From positions 167,732 through 231,731 of the forward strand of contig NZ_WHSB02000009.1 of NCBI RefSeq assembly GCF_010994755.1: DNA of 64,000 nucleotides, written 5' to 3'. A program made the translations under genes and the position numbers. Source of the stretch: Shinella lacus. Lineage in GTDB: Bacteria > Pseudomonadota > Alphaproteobacteria > Rhizobiales > Rhizobiaceae. Numbering within the stretch: the stretch's first letter is position 1; each line of letters starts with the position of its first letter. Under the pieces are notes generated by a model. That model was given only the letters and a program-made list of their open reading frames with translations, ran no database searches and was not told where the DNA came from. Shown piece after piece: positions 37,671 to 46,199 of this stretch.

Positions 37671-38933
37671 TCAATCCTCAATATGTTTAGCCGGCTTCAC
37701 CCAGCGCCATTGCGTGACCGGCATGGCCGGCCGCCAACCCGTCATGGTTCCTACGGGCGATGCCCGCGCGATATCGATGCGGATCAACGAGCCGCCGAGC
37801 CGCGCGTGATGCGCAAGAAGCACCGCCTCCATCTCCGTCGTCACCGCATTGGCAACGAGCCGGCCGCCGGGTTTCACCCCAGCCAGCGCCGCCTCCATCA
37901 CCCCAGCCTCGCTGCCGCCGCCGCCGATGAAGACGGCATCCGGCGCCGCCAATCCGGCAAGCGCCCCCGGCGCCACCCCCTCGACGACCGACAGGCCCGG
38001 CACACCAAAATTCTGCGCATTCCGCCGGATGCGGGCGGCACGCTCCGCATGACCCTCGATCGCAATGGCGCGCAGCGACGGATCTGCCAGCATCCACTCA
38101 ATACCGATCGAGCCCGAACCGGCACCGATATCCCACAGCAGTTCCCCACGCTTCGGCGCAAGGGCGGAGAGCGTCAGCGCCCGCACCTCATGCTTGGTGA
38201 TCTGGCCGTCATGCTCGAAAAGCCCCTCGTCGAGCCCCGGCGTAAAGGCCAGCACCCGCGCGTCAGCCCCGGCCGCGACCTCGACCGCACAGACATTCAG
38301 CATATCCGCACCCACGAGGGCAAACCGGTCCCCCCGATGGCTGCTCACCCGCTCCCGCGCACCACCGAGCGCTTCGAGAACGGTCATCGTCGAGCCGCCA
38401 AAACCGCTTTCCGCCAGCAGGCCAGCCAGCGCCGCCGGCCCGTCGCTGTCCGAGGTCAGCGCCAGAATCCGGCTACCGGGATGCAGATGCGGGCGAATGA
38501 GATCGATCGGCCGGCCATGCAGCGAGACGCAGACCGTCTCCTGCAAGGCCCAGCCCAGACGCGATGCCGCAAGGCTGAAGGCCGAGGGTGCGGGGAAAAC
38601 GCGCATCTCCGCCCGCGCAATACGCCGGGACAGCGTAACGCCGACGCCGTAGAAGAACGGATCACCGGACGCGAGCACGACGATGGGCCGGCCCCGAGCG
38701 GCAAGCACCGCCTCGACGGAGCGCTCGAACGGGCTGAGCCACACCTGCCGCTCCCCGCGGATCGCCGCATCGGCAAGCTCCAGATGCCGCGCGCCGCCGA
38801 AAACGATCTCGGCCGCACCGATCGCAGTCTTGGCCTCGTCACCCAGACCCGCTAGACCATCCTCGCCGATCCCGACGATGGAAAGCCACGGGGCGGCCGA
38901 AAGGGACTGATCAGGCGTGGACAAGCGACGCAT
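37671..38933 (-). CDS. cobL: Precorrin-6Y C5,15-methyltransferase (decarboxylating) CobL
   Basis: Bifunctional 420-residue enzyme: N-terminal CbiE-type methylase (about 15-215; WLSIVGIGEDGLAGL, ASGDPFFYGVG) and C-terminal CbiT-type domain (about 235-415; LLWDIGAGSGSIGIEW, PDAVFIGGGGSEAG). It methylates C-5 and C-15 and removes the C-12 acetate carboxyl. ATG at 38933 (MRRLSTPDQSLS) gives the usual length and makes its 5' end overlap the divergent cobK start by 17 bases. Confidence 0.94.
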   Translation of the reverse strand: MRRLSTPDQSLSAAPWLSIVGIGEDGLAGLGDEAKTAIGAAEIVFGGARHLELADAAIRGERQVWLSPFERSVEAVLAARGRPIVVLASGDPFFYGVGVTLSRRIARAEMRVFPAPSAFSLAASRLGWALQETVCVSLHGRPIDLIRPHLHPGSRILALTSDSDGPAALAGLLAESGFGGSTMTVLEALGGARERVSSHRGDRFALVGADMLNVCAVEVAAGADARVLAFTPGLDEGLFEHDGQITKHEVRALTLSALAPKRGELLWDIGAGSGSIGIEWMLADPSLRAIAIEGHAERAARIRRNAQNFGVPGLSVVEGVAPGALAGLAAPDAVFIGGGGSEAGVMEAALAGVKPGGRLVANAVTTEMEAVLLAHHARLGGSLIRIDIARASPVGTMTGWRPAMPVTQWRWVKPAKHIED

Positions 38934-39687
38934 CCTCATATTGGGCGGCACGACCGAGGCCCGCGATCTCGCAAGCCGGCTTGCCGGAAGACCCGACCTT
39001 GCCGTCACGCTGTCGCTCGCCGGCCGCACGCTCGATCCCGCCCCGCAGCCCGTGCCCGTGCGCAGCGGCGGTTTCGGCGGCGTCGAGGGACTTGCCGCCT
39101 ATCTCGACGATGAGGCCATCGACCTCCTGATCGACGCCACGCATCCCTTCGCCCGGCAGATTTCCGCCAATGCCCACGCGGCGAGCCACACGACCGGCGT
39201 GCCGCTGCTGCGGCTGGAACGCCTCGGCTGGGACGAGACCGAAGGCGACCGCTGGACCCGCGTCCCCTCGACCGATGCGGCCGTGGCGGCCGTGGGTGAC
39301 GAACCGCGCCGCGTGCTGCTGGCGATCGGCCGGCAGGAGGCCAAAACCTTCGATGCCGCCCCGCAGCACCATTATCTCGTGCGCAGCGTCGATCCGGTCG
39401 ATCCGCCGCTGGACGCGCCACATGTCGAATACCTGCTCGCCCGCGGCCCCTTCGCCGTGGAGGCGGAGGTTGCGCTTCTGCGAGACCACCGCATCGACGT
39501 GATCGTCAGCAAGAATTCCGGCGGCGACGCCACCCATGGCAAGATCGTCGCCGCGCGCATTCTCGGCCTGCCCGTCGTGCTCGTCGATCGAGCCGAAGAC
39601 GGCAAAGGCCACCGTGCCGAAACGGTCGAGGACGCGCTGCGGCTCGCCGATCATCTGCTGGCATCCTTCAGGAACCGCGGCGTATAG
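38917..39687 (+). CDS. cobK: Precorrin-6A reductase CobK
   Basis: NADPH-dependent reductase of precorrin-6A, 256 residues: RRILILGGTTEARDLA at the start, IDATHPFARQISANA in the middle and VSKNSGGDATHGKIVAARILGLPVV near the end. It is the only cob gene on the plus strand. GTG at 38917 overlaps the cobL 5' end by 17 bases, and its 3' end overlaps the cobJ 3' end by 37 bases, so it needs its own promoter within cobL. Confidence 0.94.
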   Translation: MDKRRILILGGTTEARDLASRLAGRPDLAVTLSLAGRTLDPAPQPVPVRSGGFGGVEGLAAYLDDEAIDLLIDATHPFARQISANAHAASHTTGVPLLRLERLGWDETEGDRWTRVPSTDAAVAAVGDEPRRVLLAIGRQEAKTFDAAPQHHYLVRSVDPVDPPLDAPHVEYLLARGPFAVEAEVALLRDHRIDVIVSKNSGGDATHGKIVAARILGLPVVLVDRAEDGKGHRAETVEDALRLADHLLASFRNRGV

Positions 39688-40415
39688 ACGAGAGCCGGCA
39701 GCGAGGGCCGCGCAATGACCCGCGTTTCCGGCGAGCCGATGACCACGCAGGTCGCCATGTCGGCGCGCTCCGCCTCCGCCTCGCCGATCGGCATGACCAG
39801 CATTCGCTCATCCGGCCGGCCCGCGGCGCGGCCGAAGATCACCGGCGTTTCCGCCGGCAGCACCTCGCGCAGGATTTCAAAGGCCCGGCCGAGCTGCCAG
39901 GGCCTCGCCTTGCTGATCGGATTGTAGAGCGCGATAACGAGGCCGGCTTCCGACACCATCCGCAACCGCTTCTCGATGATCTCCCAGGGTTTCAGATTGT
40001 CGGAAAGCGAGATCGCGCAGAAATCATGGCCAAGCGGCGCGCCAATGCGGGCTGCGACCGCCAGCATGGCCGTAACGCCCGGCACGACGACGAGATCGAC
40101 CGTCTTCCACGTCTCCGGCCCGGCATCGATCGCCTCGCAGACCGCCGCCGCCATCGCAAAAACACCGGGATCGCCGCCCGAGACGACGCAGACATTGCCC
40201 CCCGCCGCCGCCCGCTCAAGTGCTGCCTGCGCGCGGTTCAGCTCCTCGCGGTTGTCGGAGGCGACCTTGATCTGGTCCGGCCGAAGATTGAGCCGGTCGA
40301 TATAGGGGAAGTAGCCGAAGAATTCCGTCGAAGCCTCGACGGCGCGCAGGGCTTCCGGCGTCATCTGGTCCGGATTGCCCGGGCCGGTGCCGATGACGAA
40401 GAGTTTTCCGGTCAT
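39651..40415 (-). CDS. cobJ: Precorrin-3B C17-methyltransferase CobJ
   Basis: 254-residue tetrapyrrole methylase doing ring contraction and C-17 methylation. Motifs: LFVIGTGPGNPDQMTPEA, VVSGGDPGVFAMA, VPGVTAMLAVAARIGAPLGHDF and IALYNPISKARPWQL. Overlaps cobI by four bases and the convergent cobK by 37 bases at the 3' end. Confidence 0.95.
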   Translation of the reverse strand: MTGKLFVIGTGPGNPDQMTPEALRAVEASTEFFGYFPYIDRLNLRPDQIKVASDNREELNRAQAALERAAAGGNVCVVSGGDPGVFAMAAAVCEAIDAGPETWKTVDLVVVPGVTAMLAVAARIGAPLGHDFCAISLSDNLKPWEIIEKRLRMVSEAGLVIALYNPISKARPWQLGRAFEILREVLPAETPVIFGRAAGRPDERMLVMPIGEAEAERADMATCVVIGSPETRVIARPSLPALVYTPRFLKDASR

Positions 40416-41155
40416 TCGCGCCCGCTCCAGCCCGGCACGAGCACCAGCGAAAAATAGGGCGCCGTATCGTCGAGCTTTTCCGAAAGCCGCATGGATTTGC
40501 CCACCGGCGTGGTGCCGCGCTCGACATAGACGGCCTCGCCGAGCCGGCCGGCATTCGACAGCGCCCGGCGGATTTTCGGAAGGTTGCGGCCGACCTTCAT
40601 GATGACGGCGGCCTCGGTATCGACGAGCCGGCGCGACAGCTCCTCCTCGCCCATCGTGCCCGGCAGCACGGACAGCACGTCATCGCCCTGCACGATCGGC
40701 AGGCCCGAAAGCGACCAGCAGCCGGACATCGCCGTGATGCCGGGGATGACCTCTGTCGGAAACCGATCGGCAAGCCGCACATGCAGGTGCATGTAGGAGC
40801 CATAGAACATCGGGTCGCCTTCCGACAGGATCGCCACCGTTCGCCCGGCTGCGAGATGCTCGGAGACCGCCGCCGCGGAGGCATCGTAGAAGGCCGTGAT
40901 CTGGCTCTTGTAGTCGTCGTGGTCCTTGTGAATTTCGGTCGTCACCGGATAGTAGAGCGGCAGCTCCACCATGCCGGGCTTCAACAGCCCCTCGACGATC
41001 GCCCGCCCATTGCCCGTGCGGCCGGCCTTGGCGAAATAGGCGAGCACATCCGCCTCGCCGATCGCCCGCACCGCCTTCAATGTCAGCAGTTCCGGATCGC
41101 CCGGCCCCGTGCCCACGCCAAAAAGTCGTCCCGTCACCGTCGCCACCATGTTCAT
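40412..41155 (-). CDS. cobI: Precorrin-2 C20-methyltransferase CobI
   Basis: 247-residue methylase that adds the C-20 methyl to precorrin-2. GVGTGPGDPELLTLKAVR at the start, ILSEGDPMFYGSYMHL and IPGITAMSGCWSLSGLPI are as expected. Four-base overlaps with cobH and cobJ show translational coupling. Confidence 0.95.
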   Translation of the reverse strand: MNMVATVTGRLFGVGTGPGDPELLTLKAVRAIGEADVLAYFAKAGRTGNGRAIVEGLLKPGMVELPLYYPVTTEIHKDHDDYKSQITAFYDASAAAVSEHLAAGRTVAILSEGDPMFYGSYMHLHVRLADRFPTEVIPGITAMSGCWSLSGLPIVQGDDVLSVLPGTMGEEELSRRLVDTEAAVIMKVGRNLPKIRRALSNAGRLGEAVYVERGTTPVGKSMRLSEKLDDTAPYFSLVLVPGWSGRE

Positions 41156-41784
41156 AGTCCCGGCCTCGCCAGCGAATTGAGGGCGGCCGCTGTCATGGCG
41201 CTGCCGCCGAGGCGGCCGCGCACGATGGCATAGGGCACGCCATAGGAATTTTCCGCCAGCGCATCCTTGGATTCCGCAGCCCCCACGAAACCGACCGGCA
41301 TGCCGAGGATCGCAGCCGGTTTCGGCGCGCCGTCGCGCAGCAGTTCGAGCAGGTAGAACAGCGCCGTCGGCGCATTGCCGATCGCCACCACGGAGCCCGC
41401 CATGCGATCGAGCCAGAGCCGGATGGCGGCCGCCGAGCGTGTGTTGCCGCTTTCCGCGGCAAGTTCTGGCGTGCGCGGATCGCGCAGCGTGCAGATGACG
41501 TCATTGTTCGCCGGCAAACGCGCCGCCGTCACGCCGCGCGCGACCATTTCGGCATCGCAGAAGATCGGCGCGCCGGCCTGAAGGGCTGCGCGTGCGGAGG
41601 CGACGAAATCCGGCGAGAAGACGAAATGCGGTGCCGCCTCGACCAAGCCGGCGGCATGGATCATGCGCACCGCCACATCGGCTTCCGCCTCGGAGAAGCG
41701 CGACAAATCGGCCTCCGCACGGATGATGGCGAAGGATTTTTCATAGATGGCGTTGCCATCCTTGATGTAGTCGTACTCGGTCAT
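41152..41784 (-). CDS. cobH: Precorrin-8X methylmutase CobH
   Basis: Moves the methyl group from C-11 to C-12 to form hydrogenobyrinate. The 210-residue protein has the catalytic His43 (VRMIHAAGLVE), FCDAEMVARGV, and IGNAPTALFYLLELL with GMPVGFVGAAESKDAL. ATG at 41784 (MTEYDYIKDGNAIYEKSFA) overlaps the cobG stop by four bases. Confidence 0.96.
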   Translation of the reverse strand: MTEYDYIKDGNAIYEKSFAIIRAEADLSRFSEAEADVAVRMIHAAGLVEAAPHFVFSPDFVASARAALQAGAPIFCDAEMVARGVTAARLPANNDVICTLRDPRTPELAAESGNTRSAAAIRLWLDRMAGSVVAIGNAPTALFYLLELLRDGAPKPAAILGMPVGFVGAAESKDALAENSYGVPYAIVRGRLGGSAMTAAALNSLARPGL

Positions 41785-43112
41785 GTGAGGCCTTGATATG
41801 CGGAAGCGAGGGTCGCGGGCGCGGTGCGGTCGAGCAGGCTCTTGGCCGTCTCGTTTTCCGCGCGGCGCGCGCGCAGGAGGGTGCCGATACGCTGGATGGC
41901 AGACTCCAGCGTATCGGGCGAAACCGTTGCCGCGGGCATGTCGCCAGCCCGGCCATGCGCGACGAGACCGATGCCGGTTACCGTGCCGCAAAGCGTGACG
42001 GCGGCGACGGCCGGATGGGCGCAGCCCTTCGCGCAGCCGGAAATGTGCACGTCGACGGAACCATCCAGCAGGGCACCCGCATGGGCCACCATAGCGTCGG
42101 CCGCCGCATGGGTGTCGAAGGTGCCGGAAGCGCAGCCGGCGGCCCCGGCGCAGATCGAGATCGCGCGCCCCGGCGCATCGGCCGAGCTCCAGAACCCTTC
42201 GCGATCCGCATGCGCCCGCGCAGCGGCAAGCGTCGCCTCGGAGAGGCCGCGGACCAGAAGTGTGCGGTGGGGTGCAAGGCGGAATTCGACGGCACCGCAG
42301 GCGGAAAGCCCGTCCAGAAGGGCAGCCAGATGGTCTGCATGCATCTGGCCATAGGCGGGCGCAAGGCCGAGCACGGTTTCGCCACCGATGTCGTGAAGGC
42401 CGAGCGGATGCCGCGACGATGCGGCGGGAAGAGCAAGCGGCACCTGACCCGCATCCAGCGCCTCCGGGTCAAGATCACGGCCCCGCGCGGCAGGGCCGAT
42501 AGCGGCAAGAGCCTTGACCACCGTCATGGTGCCATCGATGACCGCTTCACGAGAGAGCAGGGCCACGGCCGTCGCGGTCGTCCGGTCTCCGCCCACCGAG
42601 AGCCGCCAGGCAAATCCCTCCGGCTGCACAACGGCATCGAGCCGGATATCGGCAACCATGTCGGCAAGATTAAGCTGACCACCACCATCGACGACAATGG
42701 CGAGTTTCGGCGCAAGCCGGAGCCCCGCATCCACGATGGCGCGACGAAGCGCTTCGGCAACCAGAGTCGCATCGGCGATTTCAGATGGGTCGATGCCCGC
42801 AAGCGGCGGCACCTCGATCGCGACACCCGTTTGCGGCACGATGCCGGCGGCGGCAAGGCCCGCGGCGAGGCGCGGCACCGTATCCGCGCTCAGGCCCCGA
42901 AGCTGGACATTGCCGCGGGCGGTGATCTCGATCAGCCCGTTGCCGTGTTCGCGCGCGAGATCGGTAAGCGCATGCAGGTCTTGCGCGGTGAGCGCTGTCG
43001 CGACGGGCCGCAGGCGCACCAGCAGGCCGTCCCCTGTCTGCATCGGCGTCGCAATGGACGGACAGGCACCGCGGCGGAGGGCGGTGCGCTCAAGGGCGAG
43101 GGTCGCCGTCAT
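41781..43112 (-). CDS. cobG: Precorrin-3B synthase CobG
   Basis: Oxygen-dependent monooxygenase that makes precorrin-3B and marks the aerobic cobalamin route. Related to nitrite/sulfite reductases, 443 residues, with two ferredoxin-like halves. The [4Fe-4S] cysteines Cys321, Cys327, Cys360 and Cys364 form C-x5-C and C-x3-C (ICAGAAGCASG and ISGCAKGCAHP). It overlaps cobF and cobH by four bases each. Confidence 0.94.
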   Translation of the reverse strand: MTATLALERTALRRGACPSIATPMQTGDGLLVRLRPVATALTAQDLHALTDLAREHGNGLIEITARGNVQLRGLSADTVPRLAAGLAAAGIVPQTGVAIEVPPLAGIDPSEIADATLVAEALRRAIVDAGLRLAPKLAIVVDGGGQLNLADMVADIRLDAVVQPEGFAWRLSVGGDRTTATAVALLSREAVIDGTMTVVKALAAIGPAARGRDLDPEALDAGQVPLALPAASSRHPLGLHDIGGETVLGLAPAYGQMHADHLAALLDGLSACGAVEFRLAPHRTLLVRGLSEATLAAARAHADREGFWSSADAPGRAISICAGAAGCASGTFDTHAAADAMVAHAGALLDGSVDVHISGCAKGCAHPAVAAVTLCGTVTGIGLVAHGRAGDMPAATVSPDTLESAIQRIGTLLRARRAENETAKSLLDRTAPATLASAYQGLT

Positions 43113-43888
43113 GCCGCGCCCTCCTCGCTCTCGGTCGCCGGGCGGCGGATCAGGTAGGTGTCCATGATCCAGCCGTGTTTTTCACGCGCATCGCGACGGG
43201 TGTCGCTGATGGTTTGCGCTATCTCGGCAAGCTTGCCGGAGAGCAGGATTTCGTGCGGCGTGCCGAGATAGGCGCCCCACCAGATATCCGCCTCCGCATC
43301 CTCCACCGTGCGAAAGGCCTGCACGCCATCCAGCATGACCAGCGCGTCGCGCGTGCCCTCCGGCCAGCCTTCGGAAAGCCTGCGGCCAGTGGTGATTTGC
43401 ACCGGCAGGCCGATGCGGTTCAGCGCGATGCCGTGGCTGGCGCACAGCGCCTGCACGCTCGTAATGCCGGGAATGACCTCCGTCTCGAAGGCGACGCGGC
43501 CGGCGGCGCGGACATGCTCAACGATGCGCAGCGTGCTGTCGTAGAGCATCGGATCGCCCCAGACGAGCAGGCCGAGTGTCTCGTCCTCGCCAACCTCGTT
43601 GACGAGCGTGCGTTCGTAGACCGCAGCGATGGCGCGGTGCCAGTCCTGCACGCCGTCCTCATAGGAACCGTCGGCGCGGCGCACCGGCACGGCATAGTCA
43701 TGGATGCGGCAGGCAGGATTGGTCAGGAACCGGTCGCAGATCTCGCGGCGCGCGTCGGCGAGAAAGGCCTTCTCGTCGCCTTTGGTCGGTATAAGGAGCA
43801 CATCCGCCCGGTTCAGCGCATTGATCGCCTGAACTGTCATGTGCTCGGGATTGCCCGCGCCGATCCCGATGACCAGTAGTTTTCTCAA
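43109..43888 (-). CDS. cobF: Precorrin-6A synthase (deacetylating) CobF
   Basis: Methylates C-1 and removes the acetyl from precorrin-5. 259 residues starting RKLLVIGIGAGNPEHMTVQAINAL, then WGDPMLYDSTLRIVEHV and IPGITSVQALCASHGIALNRIG. I take TTG at 43888 as the start because GGGAG lies seven bases ahead and the family normally begins MRKLLVIGIGAG; an ATG at 43909 would put that site inside the gene. First gene of the cobFGHIJ run. Confidence 0.92.
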   Translation of the reverse strand: MRKLLVIGIGAGNPEHMTVQAINALNRADVLLIPTKGDEKAFLADARREICDRFLTNPACRIHDYAVPVRRADGSYEDGVQDWHRAIAAVYERTLVNEVGEDETLGLLVWGDPMLYDSTLRIVEHVRAAGRVAFETEVIPGITSVQALCASHGIALNRIGLPVQITTGRRLSEGWPEGTRDALVMLDGVQAFRTVEDAEADIWWGAYLGTPHEILLSGKLAEIAQTISDTRRDAREKHGWIMDTYLIRRPATESEEGAA

Positions 43889-43889
43889 A

Positions 43890-43960
43890 TTCCGTCTCCC
43901 GTGCGGCATCCGCTCCCGGTTTGCGGCCCGATTTGGGTCCCGCACCCCTTCCTAATCCCA
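43890..43960 (-). promoter_or_regulatory. cobF leader resembling the core of a cobalamin riboswitch
   Basis: Read on the minus strand: GATTAGGAAGGGGTGCGGGA, then CCC, AAATCGGG, CCGCAAACCGGGAGCGGATG. It resembles the AGGGAA-GGTG-...-CCGCAACTG core of cobalamin riboswitches, but the outer stem and B12 box are missing and it runs straight into the cobF ribosome site (GGGAGACGG). It may be a shortened or diverged sensor, or chance in GC-rich DNA. Confidence 0.3.
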
Positions 43961-44014
43961 AAAGCCGGCGGAAAACAGTCCCCGAAACGCGTCCTTTGCC
44001 GGTCTTTTTGAGAC

Positions 44015-44836
44015 CTAAGCCGCTGCGCGGCTCGTGAGGTACGCGCGGGGCGAGGCGCCCAGCATGCGCTTGAACATAGTGGTGAAGGCCGGCACGCTTT
44101 CATAACCCGTGTCGAGCGCCACCCGCGTCACCGGCTCGCCGGCGGCAAGCCGCGGCAGGCAGGCGAACAGACACGCCTGTTGCCGCCAGGTGACGAAGCT
44201 CACGCCCATCTCCTCGCGAAAGAACCGCGTGAAGGTGCGCCGGCTCATGTTGAGGTGTCTTGCCCAGTCGTCGATCTTCGCCGTCGGCGACGGCTGCTCG
44301 ACGAAATCGCGGCAAAGCTCGGCCAGCCGCCCGCTTGCCGGAAAGGGCAGGCCGAGCCGGCGTTCCGGCAGGCGGCCGATCTCGTCGAGCAGCAGCGCCA
44401 TCACCAGTTCCGCCCGCCCGCGCTCTTCGGGAACCGGCCCCTGCCGCACCGCCTCGGTGATAAGCTGGCGGGCAAGATCCGTTACCTCCAGCACGGCCGG
44501 CTCCAGCGAGGCCGCCAGCCCTTCCGGCGAATAGATATAGACCGAGCGCATGCTGACATCGCTGTACATCTCGACGGAATGTTCCAGCCCGCGCGGAATG
44601 AGCAGGGCATGGCCGGGCGGGATCATCCAGCGGCCGCGCTCCGTGCCGACCAGCACGACGCCGGCAAAGACGCAGAGAAACTGCGTGCGCCGGTGGCGGT
44701 GCGGCGGCACGACATACCCGCCCGGAATCTCCGAACTGCGGATGAGAACATCCTCGTTGGACTGTTCCATCTGCGAATGCGTGCGGATGTGATCGTCGTC
44801 GAGCGCCCGCAGGCGCTCCTGGGTGAGTTTTTCCAT
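44015..44836 (-). CDS. AraC-family transcriptional regulator
   Basis: A 273-residue regulator with an N-terminal cupin sensor (about 20-110; GGYVVPPHRHRRTQFLCVFAGVVLV, IPPGHALLIPRGLEHSVEM) and a C-terminal AraC double HTH (about 165-270; IDDWARHLNMSRRTFTRFFREEMGVSFVTWRQQACL, VTRVALDTGYESVPAFTTMFKRMLGASPRAY). This layout is common in regulators of divergent efflux pumps. ATG at 44836 chosen as the first Met giving a normal start. It is divergent from the MFS pump gene (110 bases between) and lies upstream of cobF on the same strand. Confidence 0.88.
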   Translation of the reverse strand: MEKLTQERLRALDDDHIRTHSQMEQSNEDVLIRSSEIPGGYVVPPHRHRRTQFLCVFAGVVLVGTERGRWMIPPGHALLIPRGLEHSVEMYSDVSMRSVYIYSPEGLAASLEPAVLEVTDLARQLITEAVRQGPVPEERGRAELVMALLLDEIGRLPERRLGLPFPASGRLAELCRDFVEQPSPTAKIDDWARHLNMSRRTFTRFFREEMGVSFVTWRQQACLFACLPRLAAGEPVTRVALDTGYESVPAFTTMFKRMLGASPRAYLTSRAAA

Positions 44837-44946
44837 CTTTGGCCCACTCGCGTAAGAAATGGACCTCAGCACAAAAGCAGGCCGCAGGCAATCCTTGTAT
44901 GAGAGCGGCAAAAGACGCCATACCGGGCGGATCATTCGAGGCCATT

Positions 44947-46146
44947 ATGTCCACTGTCGTTCCCGCAGCGCCCCGGGCCGCTGCCAGCACCACCTATTCC
45001 ATCATCGTCGCCGTCAGCGTCTGCCACATGCTGAACGACATCATGCAGTCGCTGCTGACGTCGCTCTATCCGCTCCTGAAAGAAAACTACGCGCTCGACT
45101 TCGTGCAGATCGGCCTGCTCACCATGGCTTTCCAGGTCACGGCCTCGCTCCTGCAGCCGGCCGTCGGCATCGTCACGGACCGCTGGCCGATGCCCTTCTC
45201 GCTGCCGGTCGGCATGGGAAGCACCTTTGTCGGCCTCATCCTGCTCGCCTATGCGCATTCCTTCCCCATGCTGGTCTTCGGCGCCTGCCTGATCGGCCTC
45301 GGCTCGGCGATCTTCCATCCGGAATCCTCGCGAGTCGCGCGCCTTGCCTCGGGCGGCCGCCACGGTCTCGCGCAGTCGATGTTCCAGGTGGGCGGCAATG
45401 CCGGCACGGCGATCGGCCCGCTGCTCGCCGCCTTCATCGTGCTGCCCTTCGGCCAGACGAGCGTCGCCTGGTTCTCCGCCGTCGCACTGGTCGGCATGGT
45501 CCTGCTCACCTGGGTCGGCAACTGGTATGCCGGTGAACGCCGGCTTGCCGCCGGCCGCCCGGCCGTCAGCCGCGAACTGCCGCTGGCGCGCGGCCGCGTC
45601 ATGTGGGCCTTCGCCGTGCTCGTGCTGCTGACGACCACGAAGAACGTCTACCTCTCCAGCCTTTCCAGCTACTTCACCTTCTACACGATCGAGAATTTCG
45701 GCCTCGGCGTGCGCGATGCCCAGCTCATGCTATTCCTCTTCCTCGGCGCGTCGGCCGTCGGCGTCTTCATGGGCGGCCCGATCGGCGACCGCTTCGGCAC
45801 GCGCTTCGTCATCTGGTTCTCGATCCTCGGCGTCATCCCCTTCGCGCTGCTGCTGCCCTATGCCAACCTCTTCTGGACGGGCGTGCTGACGGTGCTGATC
45901 GGCCTGATCTTCTCCTCGGCGTTCTCCGCCATCGTCGTCTTCGCGCAGGAGCTGGTGCCGGGCCGCGTCGGCATGATCGCCGGCATCTTCTTCGGCTTCG
46001 CCTTCGGCGCAGGCGGCCTCGGCGCCGCCGTGCTCGGCGGCTTCGCCGACACGCACGGCATCAACTTCATCTACAAGATCTGCTCCTACATGCCGCTGCT
46101 CGGCATCCTGACGATCCTGCTGCCACGCCTGCCCGGCAAGCACTGA
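44947..46146 (+). CDS. MFS transporter, fosmidomycin resistance (Fsr) type
   Basis: A 399-residue protein with twelve predicted helices. VCHMLNDIMQSLLTSLYPLLKENYALDFVQIGLLT at the start and GSAIFHPESSRVARLASGGRHGLAQSMFQVGGNAG are hallmarks of the Fsr subfamily, which exports fosmidomycin and probably other compounds. Start ATG at 44947 gives the usual N-terminus. The divergent AraC gene is the likely regulator. Ends at a bidirectional terminator shared with the next, convergent gene. Confidence 0.88.
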   Translation: MSTVVPAAPRAAASTTYSIIVAVSVCHMLNDIMQSLLTSLYPLLKENYALDFVQIGLLTMAFQVTASLLQPAVGIVTDRWPMPFSLPVGMGSTFVGLILLAYAHSFPMLVFGACLIGLGSAIFHPESSRVARLASGGRHGLAQSMFQVGGNAGTAIGPLLAAFIVLPFGQTSVAWFSAVALVGMVLLTWVGNWYAGERRLAAGRPAVSRELPLARGRVMWAFAVLVLLTTTKNVYLSSLSSYFTFYTIENFGLGVRDAQLMLFLFLGASAVGVFMGGPIGDRFGTRFVIWFSILGVIPFALLLPYANLFWTGVLTVLIGLIFSSAFSAIVVFAQELVPGRVGMIAGIFFGFAFGAGGLGAAVLGGFADTHGINFIYKICSYMPLLGILTILLPRLPGKH

Positions 46147-46151
46147 GACAC

Positions 46152-46184
46152 AAAAAAAACGCCCGGCTTAGACCGGGCGTTTTT
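46152..46184. terminator. Bidirectional terminator between the MFS gene and the FAD oxidase gene
   Basis: A run of A, stem ACGCCCGG/CCGGGCGT (46159-46180) with six-base loop, then a T run; works for both convergent genes. Confidence 0.9.
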
Positions 46185-46199
46185 CATTGCAGGAAAATC

